A stretch of DNA of 64,000 nt, from assembly GCA_943330235.2 (NCBI GenBank), contig CALQGY020000003.1, forward strand, positions 1 to 64,000, written 5' to 3'. This document shows positions 56,148 through 64,000 of this stretch, piece after piece (positions within the stretch are counted from its first letter, which is position 1; every line of letters starts with the position of its first letter). A program made the translations under genes and the position numbers. The DNA is from Candidatus Kuenenia stuttgartensis (GTDB lineage Bacteria; Gemmatimonadota; Gemmatimonadetes; Gemmatimonadales; Gemmatimonadaceae). The notes beneath the pieces were generated by a model, which was not told where the DNA came from, ran no database searches, and worked only from the letters and a program-made list of their open reading frames with translations.

Positions 56148-56896
56148 GCCAGCTCCGCGTAGCGCACAACGTGCCGGCACTGCGCCCAGCGCGTGATGTC
56201 ACGCCGGACCGACGCGGCCGTGACGGGATGCGCAAGATCCTGCGGATGCAACGCCAAACGCAGCAGCGGCGCGCGCTGCCACGCATACCACCGTGCGTCC
56301 GCCACCAGACGCGACGCGACCGCGCGCGCGGTACCGCGCCCACTCCACCGCAAGGCGGGCGCATCAAGGCGCACAGTACGCGGATTCACGCCGCGGGCGT
56401 GCACGCGCACGGTGTGTGCATCCTCGCTGAATCCCAGCTGCAGCTCGCGCACGACGTCGTGCGTGGCCTCTCGGGCCAGCCACGCCGGTGGAATGAATCC
56501 CGTCGGCACCAGTTGCTGGTCGGCCAAGCGCGCGCACCCGCGCTGAATGCGCGCCAGCGCTGCGTCGTGCGACAGGGTGAGGAATTCGCCCTCACGCGCC
56601 GTGCGCCCGAACGCCGTCACCTGGTCTTGCCACGACCGCGGCGACCCCACTTCATCATGGCGCTCGCCATGCAGAATAATCTCGGCGCCTTCGCGGGCGC
56701 GGGCGCGCACCCAATCCATGAACAACGGATGTCGCTCAATGGGCCACTGCCCATGCCAATCGGGAACCACCAATAACGCCGGCACCACGCCGTGCGCCAT
56801 GCACAACGACCAGAGCGCGCGTACCGGCGCTTCAAGCGCCGGTGTCACGTCATGAATGGACACCAGCAACCGACGACGGGAGACCGCCTCCGTCAT
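56144..56896 (-). CDS. DUF2334-like polysaccharide deacetylase family protein
   Basis: 250 residues from the ATG of MTEAVSRRRLLVSIHDVTPAL overlapping the upstream GT stop. The motif VSIHDVTPALEAPVRALWSL is the first catalytic-metal block of this carbohydrate-esterase-4-like group (His-Asp), and AEIILHGERHDE the second (His-x3-His). GFIPPAWLA corresponds to the third block. Expected action is hydrolysis of N-acetyl groups on a sugar. There is no signal peptide, so it would act in the cytosol, in line with its place between two cytosolic glycosyltransferases: probably de-N-acetylation of a GlcNAc-type intermediate, as in MshB or PigL-like pathways (inference). Confidence 0.8.
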   Translation of the reverse strand: MTEAVSRRRLLVSIHDVTPALEAPVRALWSLCMAHGVVPALLVVPDWHGQWPIERHPLFMDWVRARAREGAEIILHGERHDEVGSPRSWQDQVTAFGRTAREGEFLTLSHDAALARIQRGCARLADQQLVPTGFIPPAWLAREATHDVVRELQLGFSEDAHTVRVHARGVNPRTVRLDAPALRWSGRGTARAVASRLVADARWYAWQRAPLLRLALHPQDLAHPVTAASVRRDITRWAQCRHVVRYAELA

Positions 56897-58188
56897 GGGG
56901 TCACGACGAGCGGCGTAAGCGACGCGGCGGGGCGTCCGAGCACGGAGCGGTAGACATCGAAGAGGCGATCGAACACGGTGTCCCACGCATGTTCCGTCTC
57001 CGCGTAGGCGCGTCCCCGTCGACCCAACGCCACGAGATCGTCCGAGAACAGGGCCACCGCTTCCGCAGCCAACGACTCGGCATCGCCAGACGCGAACACG
57101 CGCCCCGCCCCGGCGGTGAGCACGTGCTCCCGCACCGCGCCCTGATCAGCGGACAGCACCGGCGTCCCACTGGCCAGCGCCTCCAACGACGAAAGCCCAA
57201 AGGTCTCGATGCGCCCCGGCGCGATATAGACGTCAAACGCGGCGAGGATGTTTGCCAGCACCTCGCGGTCGGGCTGAAACGGTACGAACGTCACGTGCCG
57301 CCCATACGGATGTTCACGCAGCATGCGCTCGAGCGGTCCGGCTCCCACCAACGCGAGCTTGGCGCCGGTTTTGGCTTCGACGTGCGACCAGGCATCGAGC
57401 ACGACGTCCAATTCCTTCTCGCTGGCGAATCGGCCCACGAATCCCGCCAGAGGTCCCGAGGGCAAGCCGAATTGTGCCCGCGTGGCGGCGGCCGACACAC
57501 GCCGATCCGGATGAAACCGCGCGAGATCGACGCCAAGCGGCACCTTCGCGATCCGCGTGATCCCCTCCTGCGCCAAATCATTCGCCGAGAAGTCCGAGGA
57601 GACAATCGTCAGCGGGAAGAGCCGATCCAACTGTCGCATGTACCGCCATGTCGCCCGATAAATCAGATGGCGCGCCATGCCATGATGCCGCGCCGTCGGC
57701 GCGAACATGCGCGGCAGGTTCGTGTGGTAGAAGCACACCAGCGGGACATCGACGTGTCGCGTCGCGTGCTTCACAACCCACGGCACAATGAACGGACTAC
57801 CCACCTCAATGAGGTCCGGCTGCTCATGCTGCACGATGCGCGAGACGCTGCGCGTGGCGAGCATGAACCGATACGGTTTCTGTCGCGGAATGCGCGGCCC
57901 CTGCAGACGGTACAACCGCACGCCATCCTGTTCGGTGATGGCATCCTGCGAACCCGGCACGGTCAGTACGTGGCGCAGCCACGGGCGCGCCGCGACGTAT
58001 TGCGCCTTCTGCAACAGGTAGGTGCGAATTCCACCGCTGGTATCACCAAACCATTCGGTGATATCCAGCACGCCCAGCGACGCGTCGGGTCGCAACCTCG
58101 GCGGCAGCGCATCCGCGCCCAGTTGTAGGCGTGGCAGCGTCGATTCCGGACGCGTCAGATGTGTAACGAACTGCGATCGGGCAGGCAT
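56893..58188 (-). CDS. Family 4 glycosyltransferase (GT-B)
   Basis: 431 residues, start at the ATG of MPARSQFVTHLTRPES; a start 7 codons earlier is possible. Acceptor domain: LDITEWFGDTSGGIRTYLLQKAQYV and LIEVGSPFIVPWVVKHATRHVDVPLVCFYHTNL. Donor domain: GFVGRFASEKELDVVLDAW, LALVGAGPLERML and VYIAPGRIETFGLSSLEALASGTPVLSADQG, with the conserved Glu pair. Sequence differs clearly from the other GT4 in this operon, so the two probably add different sugars or act at different steps. First gene of the operon; an inverted repeat lies about 40 bp upstream. Confidence 0.92.
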   Translation of the reverse strand: MPARSQFVTHLTRPESTLPRLQLGADALPPRLRPDASLGVLDITEWFGDTSGGIRTYLLQKAQYVAARPWLRHVLTVPGSQDAITEQDGVRLYRLQGPRIPRQKPYRFMLATRSVSRIVQHEQPDLIEVGSPFIVPWVVKHATRHVDVPLVCFYHTNLPRMFAPTARHHGMARHLIYRATWRYMRQLDRLFPLTIVSSDFSANDLAQEGITRIAKVPLGVDLARFHPDRRVSAAATRAQFGLPSGPLAGFVGRFASEKELDVVLDAWSHVEAKTGAKLALVGAGPLERMLREHPYGRHVTFVPFQPDREVLANILAAFDVYIAPGRIETFGLSSLEALASGTPVLSADQGAVREHVLTAGAGRVFASGDAESLAAEAVALFSDDLVALGRRGRAYAETEHAWDTVFDRLFDVYRSVLGRPAASLTPLVVTP

Positions 58189-58228
58189 CACGAATAGTAT
58201 CGCGGCCACCGCATGGCGGGACCGGCCG

Positions 58229-58260
58229 CGTCGTCACAGGATGGTGACACTGTGACGACG
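58229..58260. promoter_or_regulatory. Inverted repeat upstream of the glycosyltransferase operon
   Basis: CGTCGTCACAG and CTGTGACGACG form an 11-bp perfect palindrome with a 10-nt centre, between the SDR stop (58277) and the GT4 start (58188). The spacing (arm centres about 21 bp apart, two helical turns) suits a dimeric regulator site. A terminator for the SDR gene is the alternative, but no T-run follows. Confidence 0.5.
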
Positions 58261-58276
58261 TCCCCACAGACGCCCT

Positions 58277-59122
58277 TCACGCGCTGGGCTTCGCCAGCCA
58301 CTCGCCGCCATCGATGACGAAGATGGAGCCGGTAATCCAGTCGCCCGCCGGCGAGGCGAGAAACGCCACCATGTTCGCGATATCCTCGGGCGTACCCCAC
58401 CGTCCCAGTGGAATCCCCTTCGCCGCGTACGCCTCCATATGGCGCTCGGTCGCCGCGAACACGTCGGGCACGCCGCTGTCGGCCGGCGGCGCAAACGCCT
58501 TGCGTACGCCTTCGGTGGGGATAGGTCCCGGTGCAATCGCGTTCACCCGAATACGTTGCGGCGCCCATTCCACCGCCAGCGTACGCGTGAGGGCATCGAC
58601 GCCGGCCTTCGCCGCGGTGGCATGCGCCATCAACGGCCACCCGCGGTAGTGCAGCGTCATGCTGGTGCTGATAATGCGCCCCCCACCCTGTTGCGCCATG
58701 ATGGGGTACACGGCCTGCGAGCAGTAGAACGTGCCGTAGAGGTCAATTTCCATCACGCTGCGCCACGCGTTGGGCGACAGCGTGGCACTGGGCGCGTAGA
58801 AATTGCCCGCCGCGTTATTCACCAGGACGTCAATGCGTCCATGCGTCGCCACAATCTCGGCCACCGACGCCGCGACACGTTCCTGATCGCGCACATCCAA
58901 CATCACGGTGGAGGCCTTGCCGCCGGCCGCGGTGATCTCCTCCAGCGCCTGCGCCAAGTGTGCCGGCTTGCGACTGGCGATGACCACATGCGCGCCGAGG
59001 GCGGCCAGCAATTTGGAAATACCGAAGCCGATACCCGTGCCGCCACCGGTCACGAGCGCAACCTGACCATCAAGCAACCCTGGGCGGAAGACCGACGTCG
59101 CAAGCACAGTCATGGGAGGCAT
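58277..59122 (-). CDS. SDR oxidoreductase, 2,4-dienoyl-CoA reductase-like
   Basis: 281 residues; ATG three codons in (MTVLATS) is an alternative start. Rossmann motif ALVTGGGTGIGFGIS, then VLVNNAAGNF. At the usual YxxxK site the sequence is HATAAKAGVDALTRTLAVEWAPQRIRVNAIAPGPIPTEG, with His in place of Tyr. This is the pattern of peroxisomal-type 2,4-dienoyl-CoA reductases (DECR2), not a defect. The family reduces 2,4-dienoyl-CoA with NADPH in oxidation of unsaturated fatty acids. It stands alone between rnhB and the glycosyltransferase operon. Confidence 0.85.
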   Translation of the reverse strand: MPPMTVLATSVFRPGLLDGQVALVTGGGTGIGFGISKLLAALGAHVVIASRKPAHLAQALEEITAAGGKASTVMLDVRDQERVAASVAEIVATHGRIDVLVNNAAGNFYAPSATLSPNAWRSVMEIDLYGTFYCSQAVYPIMAQQGGGRIISTSMTLHYRGWPLMAHATAAKAGVDALTRTLAVEWAPQRIRVNAIAPGPIPTEGVRKAFAPPADSGVPDVFAATERHMEAYAAKGIPLGRWGTPEDIANMVAFLASPAGDWITGSIFVIDGGEWLAKPSA

Positions 59123-59201
59123 CCGGGAGGAGGAATGATGAGATAGCCCTCAGCGAACAGCAGACAGCGAACAGCGACCAGCAGACGGCGCACCGTGCCC
59201 G

Positions 59202-59837
59202 TTAGCGCAGCACGTCCAGCACCACTTGTTCGTCGAGACAGAAGCTTCGACGATGATGTGACGTCAGTCCGCGCTCCGCCAGCGCCTGCATGTGCTGCGC
59301 GGTACCGTACCCGGCGTTCCGCTCCCAGCCGTAGCCGGGATATCGCTGCGCCAATTGATGCATCAACCGGTCGCGCGTCACCTTGGCGACAATGGATGCG
59401 CACGCAATGGCGTAGCACTTGCTGTCGCCCTTCACCACCGCCGTGTGGACATGGCCGAGCGTGCGCAGGGGCTTGCCGTCCACGAGGATATGATCGGGTG
59501 CCTGCCCAAGCTCGGCGGGAATGCGGCCCAGCGCACGCCGCATAGCGAGGACGGTCGCGTGATAGATGTTGATCCGGTCGACCTCGCGGACGGACGCCGC
59601 ACCAAGCGCGACCACCAGCGCGTCCTCGCGGATTCGGATCGCCAACCGCTCACGGGTGGCGGCGGTGAGTTGCTTCGAATCATTCACACCGGCAATGGCG
59701 CGCTTGCCCGGGGGCATGACAATCGCACATGCGACAACGGGGCCCGCGAGGGGGCCCCGTCCTACTTCGTCGACACCTGCCAGCAACGGTCCGAACTCGT
59801 CGCGCGCTTGACGCTCAAGCGGGCTCCAGCGCGCCAC
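59202..59837 (-). CDS. rnhB: Ribonuclease HII
   Basis: 211 residues from a GTG 25 bp after the rplS stop; the track ORF extends 41 codons into rplS in another frame. The catalytic carboxylates are in LLAGVDEVGRGPLAGPVVACA (Asp-Glu), ILVDGKPL and ASIVAKVTRDRLM. The region YPGYGWERNAGYGTAQHMQAL holds the substrate-binding Tyr of type 2 RNases H. It cuts the RNA strand 5' of single ribonucleotides in duplex DNA. rplS-rnhB adjacency is common in bacteria. Confidence 0.95.
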   Translation of the reverse strand: MARWSPLERQARDEFGPLLAGVDEVGRGPLAGPVVACAIVMPPGKRAIAGVNDSKQLTAATRERLAIRIREDALVVALGAASVREVDRINIYHATVLAMRRALGRIPAELGQAPDHILVDGKPLRTLGHVHTAVVKGDSKCYAIACASIVAKVTRDRLMHQLAQRYPGYGWERNAGYGTAQHMQALAERGLTSHHRRSFCLDEQVVLDVLR

Positions 59838-59862
59838 GGGGTCTCGGCCGAGCGGCGGCGCG

Positions 59863-60222
59863 TTACTTCGCGGGACGCGAGACTTTGCGTTCCTTGATGC
59901 GTGCGGCCTTACCGACCACGTCGCGGAGGTAGTACAGCTTGGCACGACGCACGACACCACGACGAACGCAGAGGATGTCCGCGATCATGGGGCTGTGCAG
60001 CGGGAAGATGCGCTCGACGCCGACGCCGTTGGAGATCTTGCGGACCGTGAAGGTCTCGCTGACGCCACCGCCACGACGGGCGATGCAGACGCCTTCAAAC
60101 GCCTGAACGCGTTCCTTTTCGCCTTCTTTGACGCGCACGTTGACGCGAACGGTGTCGCCCGGGCGGAACGGCGGGATATTCTCCTTGAGCCATTCCTTCT
60201 GCGTTTCGATGAACGGATGCAT
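59863..60222 (-). CDS. rplS: 50S ribosomal protein L19
   Basis: 119 residues, full length for L19. Motifs: [63 protein letters not shown], and [22 protein letters not shown] at the end. L19 sits at the 30S-50S interface. In many bacteria it follows rpsP-rimM-trmD; here those genes are absent and only rnhB is linked, so the cluster is split. Confidence 0.97.
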   Translation of the reverse strand: MHPFIETQKEWLKENIPPFRPGDTVRVNVRVKEGEKERVQAFEGVCIARRGGGVSETFTVRKISNGVGVERIFPLHSPMIADILCVRRGVVRRAKLYYLRDVVGKAARIKERKVSRPAK

Positions 60223-60571
60223 ATGTCGCTCCGGGGCCGGCCATGCGACCCGGTTTTAGGTGCTGCGAATCCGGTGGGACCGGTACGAGACCGGGCCGAA
60301 GCCGGTGCGAGAGGCCCTGACGCGGACACGAGAGCGAAGTCTCTCGGCCGGAATCGACATGGCGTCGCCACTGAGCGCAGCCGACGGTGGCCTGTCGGAG
60401 GGACTCAGGAGGTGTGGCTCTCCGCCGAGGTTCCGGCAGAGCTTAGGAAAATAACGCGGAGCAGGCGCCACACGCCAGTGGGCTCCGCGCCCCGCTTCCG
60501 AGTATCGTATTGGGGTACCAGCACTTGAGCCGTTTGACCCTCCGCCGAGGCGCCCCTTCCGCGCCGCGGCC
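60223..60571. other. Intergenic region between rplS and prolyl oligopeptidase
   Basis: About 350 bp between divergent genes, so it should hold both promoters. I see GC-rich dyads (GGTACGAGACCGGG, CCGGTGCGAGAGGCC) but no convincing -35/-10 pair, ribosomal-protein leader structure or small ORF with coding bias. Confidence 0.5.
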
Positions 60572-62704
60572 GTGCCCACTTCCGACGCCCCGCTCGTGAC
60601 CGTCCCTCCTGTTCCCGATACCCACGCCGACCGGCCGATCACCTACCCCGTCACCCGGAAGTCGGAGCAGGTGGACGACTACCACGGCCAGTGCATCGAG
60701 GATCCGTTCCGCTGGCTGGAGGACGACACGTCCGCGGAAACGACCGCGTGGGTCGTGGCGCAAAACGAGGTCACCGCCGGCTACCTCAGCGAGATCCCCT
60801 ACCGGGACGCCCTACGCGCCCGGCTCACGGCGTTGGTGAACTATCCCCGCGTGTCCGCCCCTGAGGTGAAGGGGCGCTGGCGCCTATTTGCCAAGAACGA
60901 CGGGCTGCAGAACCAAGCCGTCTACTACCTGCAAGAGGGCGAGCTTGGCGCACCCGGTGTCTTGCTCGACCCGAACGCCATGTCCGCCGATGGCACTACG
61001 CGGGTCGCCGGCCTCACGTTCGACGGGACGGGCACGCGGATCGCGTACATGATCAGCGCGTCCGGATCGGACTGGCAGCAGATCCGGGTCATCGACCTGG
61101 CGACACGACAAGAGTGCGACGACCGCGTGGACTGGGTGAAGGTGTCCGGCATCGCGTGGTCCGGGGACGGGTTCTTTTACAGCCGGTATCCCGAGCCGGA
61201 GAACACTGCGGCCGCGTATTCGTCGGTCAACGAAGACCACCAGGTCTTCTACCACGCGATGGGCACACCGCAGTCCGCCGACCGACTCGTCTATCGCGAC
61301 GCGGCCAACCCGCAACGGTTCCACCACGTCGTCACCACCGAAGACGAGCGCTTCGCGATTCTCTACATCAGCGATCGCGGCAAGGGGAAGGACGGGAGCG
61401 CGATGTACGCGATGGATCTCCGCGCCGTCGATGCCCGCTTCCAGCCGGTCTGGACCGAGTTCGACGACGACATGAGCGTGCTGGATAACGTGGGCGACGA
61501 TCTGCTGGTGGTGACGAATCGCGCCGCCCCGAATCGTCGCGTGGTGCGTATCGCGCTGGCCTCCCCCGCCGAATCGGCGTGGCAGACGGTCATCGCGGAG
61601 CGCGCAGAACCGTTGGACGGTGTGACGGTGGCCGGCGGGCGGATCTTCGCGTCGTACCTGAAGGACGTGACGACGCGTGTGTCCGTGTTGCACCTCGACG
61701 GGACCGTGGATCGTGAGGTCGCGCTACCAGGCGTTGGCACGGCGGTGGGATTCGGTGGCGAGCACCATGCCACCGAGGTGTTCTACACGTTCACGTCGTT
61801 CACGTCGCCGGCGTCCGTGTATCGCTACGACATCGCCAGCGGCGACAGCTCGCCCTACTCCACGGTCACCCTGCCATTCGATCCGAATCAGTTTGAGACT
61901 CGGCAGATCTTCGTGACCAGCAAGGACGGCACACGCGTCCCCGCGTTTGTGGTGGCGAAGAAAGGGCTCGTGCTGGACAGCAATAATCCAACGCTGCTGT
62001 ACGGGTACGGCGGGTTCAACGTCGCGCTGCCGCCGAGCTTCAGCGCGCTGCGCGTGGCGTTCCTGGAACAGGGCGGCGTGTTCGTGCAGGCCAACCTGCG
62101 CGGCGGCAGCGAGTACGGCGAGGAGTGGCATCGCGCCGGTATGAAGGCGAAGAAGCAGAACGTATTCGACGACTTCACCGCCGTCGCGGAATGGCTCATC
62201 GAAAACCGATATACCTGTTCCGCGCGCTTGGCCATTCAGGGCGGATCGAATGGCGGGTTGTTGGTGGGGGCCATCATGACGCAGCGGCCGGAACTCGCGG
62301 GCGTGGCGTTGCCGGCGGTGGGCGTGCTGGACATGCTGCGCTTTCACAAGTTCACGATTGGCTGGAACTGGATCGCCGATTACGGCTCCAGCGATGACGC
62401 GACAGAGTTTCCGTTCCTGCGGGGCTACTCGCCGTTGCACAACTTGGCGGATGGCGTGGCGTATCCCGCCACGCTCATCACGACGGCCGACCACGATGAT
62501 CGGGTCGTGCCCGCGCACTCGTTCAAGTTTGCGGCGCGCCTGCAAGAGGCGCACCGGGGATCAGCCCCGGTGCTCATTCGGATCGAGACGCAATCGGGGC
62601 ACGGCAGTTCGTCACTCACCAAGAGCATCAACGAGACCGCCGACGTGTTCGCCTTCATGTTCCGCCAGTTCGGTATCACGCCGACGCTGCCGCCGGCACC
62701 ATAG
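60572..62704 (+). CDS. Prolyl oligopeptidase family serine peptidase (S9A)
   Basis: 710 residues, GTG start, full length for the family. N-terminal cap start YPVTRKSEQVDDYHGQCIEDPFRWLEDD is the standard POP opening. A seven-bladed propeller follows (residues of about 80-420). The hydrolase domain has the oxyanion region LRGGSEYGEEWHRAG, nucleophile Ser in IQGGSNGGLLVGA near 557, Asp in TTADHDDRVVPAH near 642 and His in QSGHGSSSLTK near 676. It cleaves short peptides after proline. There is no signal peptide, so cytosolic action is likely. Confidence 0.95.
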   Translation: MPTSDAPLVTVPPVPDTHADRPITYPVTRKSEQVDDYHGQCIEDPFRWLEDDTSAETTAWVVAQNEVTAGYLSEIPYRDALRARLTALVNYPRVSAPEVKGRWRLFAKNDGLQNQAVYYLQEGELGAPGVLLDPNAMSADGTTRVAGLTFDGTGTRIAYMISASGSDWQQIRVIDLATRQECDDRVDWVKVSGIAWSGDGFFYSRYPEPENTAAAYSSVNEDHQVFYHAMGTPQSADRLVYRDAANPQRFHHVVTTEDERFAILYISDRGKGKDGSAMYAMDLRAVDARFQPVWTEFDDDMSVLDNVGDDLLVVTNRAAPNRRVVRIALASPAESAWQTVIAERAEPLDGVTVAGGRIFASYLKDVTTRVSVLHLDGTVDREVALPGVGTAVGFGGEHHATEVFYTFTSFTSPASVYRYDIASGDSSPYSTVTLPFDPNQFETRQIFVTSKDGTRVPAFVVAKKGLVLDSNNPTLLYGYGGFNVALPPSFSALRVAFLEQGGVFVQANLRGGSEYGEEWHRAGMKAKKQNVFDDFTAVAEWLIENRYTCSARLAIQGGSNGGLLVGAIMTQRPELAGVALPAVGVLDMLRFHKFTIGWNWIADYGSSDDATEFPFLRGYSPLHNLADGVAYPATLITTADHDDRVVPAHSFKFAARLQEAHRGSAPVLIRIETQSGHGSSSLTKSINETADVFAFMFRQFGITPTLPPAP

Positions 62705-62789
62705 CGGCCGCGCGTCGCAGGGCGCGTCTGAGGGCGCGTAAATGCGCAACGGCGCCATCGTGGCAATCACATCACCAATCTCGAATGAC

Positions 62790-62826
62790 AAAGCGGGGCG
62801 ATCGGATAAACCGATCGCCCCGCTTT
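62790..62826. terminator. Bidirectional Rho-independent terminator
   Basis: AAAGCGGGGCGATCGG and CCGATCGCCCCGCTTT form a 16-bp perfect stem with a 5-nt loop, with A- and T-rich ends on both sides. It separates the convergent prolyl oligopeptidase and Big_2 lipoprotein genes and could serve both. Confidence 0.9.
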
Positions 62827-62857
62827 CGTGTCCCGCCATCATTCCACGCCCGTCAGA

Positions 62858-64000
62858 TCACGGCGGGGTCGGCACGATGGTGGCCGTGATGATCGTGCCC
62901 ACGTGCGCGACGTACGGATCGATCAGCACCCACCACACACCGGCGGCCGGATTCGTGACCGTGCACGACTCGGTCGGGCCGTCGTTGAACGAGTGGCAGT
63001 CATCCGCCGCCGAATTGGTGTTGCCCGGCTTGTACAGATACAGGTCCGGATCGCCCGTGCCGCTGCCCAACGTGACCTTGAGCGACGTCGAACCCGCCGG
63101 CACGTAGATCGCGAACTGCGTCAGGCTGGTCGTCGAATTCGAGAACGTCAGCGGCGTGTTGTGCTTCACACCGGTGCGCACGTTGAACGAGGCCGTCGCG
63201 CTCTTGCCTTCGCTGGTGGCGGTCACCGTCACCGCACCCGGAGCCACGCCCGTCACCACACCCGTGGCCGACACCGTGGCCACCGCAGCATTGGAACTGG
63301 TGTACGTCACGATGCGTCCGTCCGTCAGGAGCACGTTCGCGGCGTCACGCAGCGTGATGGTGAGCGGAACGCCCACCGTAGTCGGCATGAAGCCAGAGTT
63401 CGGCGACAACGCAACCGTCGCGACCGGCGGCGGCGGCACGATGGTGACCGCGGTCGAGCCGACCTTGCTCTCGCTGGTCGCCGTGATGGTGGTTGTACCC
63501 GCGGACACCGACGTGACGAGACCGCTCGCGCTGACGGTGGCGACGGTCGGCGCCGAGGAGGTCCACGTGACGGGGCGGAAGAGCGCGTTGCCCTTCGCGT
63601 CCTGCGGCGTCGCGGTGAGCTGCACCGACTGACCGAGGCCGACGTTGACCGTGGCACTCGACATCGCCACCACGGCGACGTTGGCGTCCGACACGATCGT
63701 GGCGAAGCCCGACGTGCCGCGCGACGTCGCCAGGATGGCCGTCGATCCGGCCCCCACAAACGTGACGACACCGGAGGCGTTCACCGTGGCGACGGTCGGC
63801 TCGGACGACGTCCACGTGAAGGTCTCGCCCGACATCGGCGTGCCCTTCGAATCCTTGGCGACCGCGGTCAGCTGTTGCGTCGTGCCGACGCGGGCGGTGG
63901 ACAGGCGCGGCGACACTTCGACGGCCGACACGACGACGGCATCGGTGACCTTATCGGAGCTGCACGCCCCGAGGGCGAGCATGGCACCGACCGCCATCAG
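62858..64000 (-). CDS. Lipoprotein with Big_2 repeats and C-terminal PPC domain (5' end cut)
   Basis: At least 379 residues. The visible start MAVGAMLALGACSSD has only 11 residues and no basic charge before the lipobox Cys, so the true start probably lies beyond the right edge. Three Ig-like Big_2 domains are seen, each with a 'S-x-x-P-T-V-A-T-V-x-A-S-G-V-V-T' hallmark (TSSEPTVATVNASGVVT, SSAPTVATVSASGLVT, SSNAAVATVSATGVVT). The end (FAIYVPAGSTSLKVTLGSGTGDPDLYLYKPG ... GVWWVLIDPY) is a bacterial pre-peptidase C-terminal (PPC) domain. It is a cell-surface or outer-membrane protein; a role in adhesion or carbohydrate contact is an inference. Confidence 0.88.
   Translation of the reverse strand: MMAVGAMLALGACSSDKVTDAVVVSAVEVSPRLSTARVGTTQQLTAVAKDSKGTPMSGETFTWTSSEPTVATVNASGVVTFVGAGSTAILATSRGTSGFATIVSDANVAVVAMSSATVNVGLGQSVQLTATPQDAKGNALFRPVTWTSSAPTVATVSASGLVTSVSAGTTTITATSESKVGSTAVTIVPPPPVATVALSPNSGFMPTTVGVPLTITLRDAANVLLTDGRIVTYTSSNAAVATVSATGVVTGVAPGAVTVTATSEGKSATASFNVRTGVKHNTPLTFSNSTTSLTQFAIYVPAGSTSLKVTLGSGTGDPDLYLYKPGNTNSAADDCHSFNDGPTESCTVTNPAAGVWWVLIDPYVAHVGTIITATIVPTPP

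Noticed and set aside
58277-59122. SDR with a broken active site
   Set aside because: The missing Tyr of YxxxK is normal in the 2,4-dienoyl-CoA reductase group, which the rest of the sequence matches.

Overview
The window is about 67% GC, single-chromosome style DNA with dense, mostly well-recognised genes. The repertoire is: large TonB-dependent receptors with carboxypeptidase-regulatory-like N-termini, many signal-peptide proteins ending in ALA/AQA-type cleavage sites, paired M16 peptidases, an amidase with a Tat-type leader, Big_2 lipoproteins and many secreted lytic transglycosylases. This points to a diderm bacterium, most likely of the Gemmatimonadota (Gemmatimonadaceae). That assignment is an inference from protein style, not from a marker-gene search. 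No IS element, prophage, CRISPR array or origin was seen.

Layout. 1-4.3 kb: a cut-off beta-propeller-like secreted protein and a very large TonB-dependent receptor with an odd LTxxQ/poly-Gly tail (both minus). 4.5-9.6 kb: HD phosphohydrolase, thioredoxin-like protein, small ORF, PP2C phosphatase and an MsbA-type ABC exporter. 9.6-12.4 kb: uvrA, followed by a 184-bp tandem inverted-repeat array and tRNA-Asn(GTT). 13.3-19.1 kb: second TonB receptor, lytic transglycosylase + DUF350 pair, Tat-type amidase. 19.3-24.8 kb: a complete tripartite RND efflux operon (TolC-like, adaptor, pump), followed by a second divergent copy of the 184-bp repeat. 25-27.3 kb: MOSC protein and APC permease. 27.4-33.5 kb: M16 protease pair, rhodanese lipoprotein, purE-purK, small membrane protein. 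33.6-37.5 kb: ackA, then a SAM-II riboswitch in front of a single gene encoding MetX fused to homoserine dehydrogenase. 37.6-41.6 kb: P1 peptidase plus two membrane proteins. 41.7-47.1 kb: holB, moaC, two lytic transglycosylases, a small unknown protein, PAP2 phosphatase. 47.2-53.1 kb: four-gene overlapping operon (MscS channel, sensor kinase, NarL-type regulator, M1 aminopeptidase), tRNA-Lys(TTT). 53.3-64 kb: lipoprotein, GT4-deacetylase-GT4 operon, dienoyl-CoA reductase-like SDR, rnhB, rplS, prolyl oligopeptidase, and a Big_2/PPC lipoprotein running off the right edge.

The most noteworthy signals are (i) the SAM-II aptamer with a plausible Shine-Dalgarno-masking hairpin controlling a bifunctional MetX-Hom enzyme, which would put two successive steps around homoserine under one SAM switch; (ii) the 184-bp structured repeat family whose 116-nt inverted-repeat core keeps the same length in two distant places, each directly behind a stop codon; (iii) the TonB receptor carrying a Spy/CpxP-like LTxxQ extension after the barrel; and (iv) a recurring habit of short in-frame tandem repeats at protein N-termini.

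Start codons: the supplied ORF track extends many ORFs to the farthest start and translates GTG as M. Where signal peptides, gene overlaps (ATGA/TGATG), ribosome sites or codon bias pointed elsewhere, I moved the start and said so.
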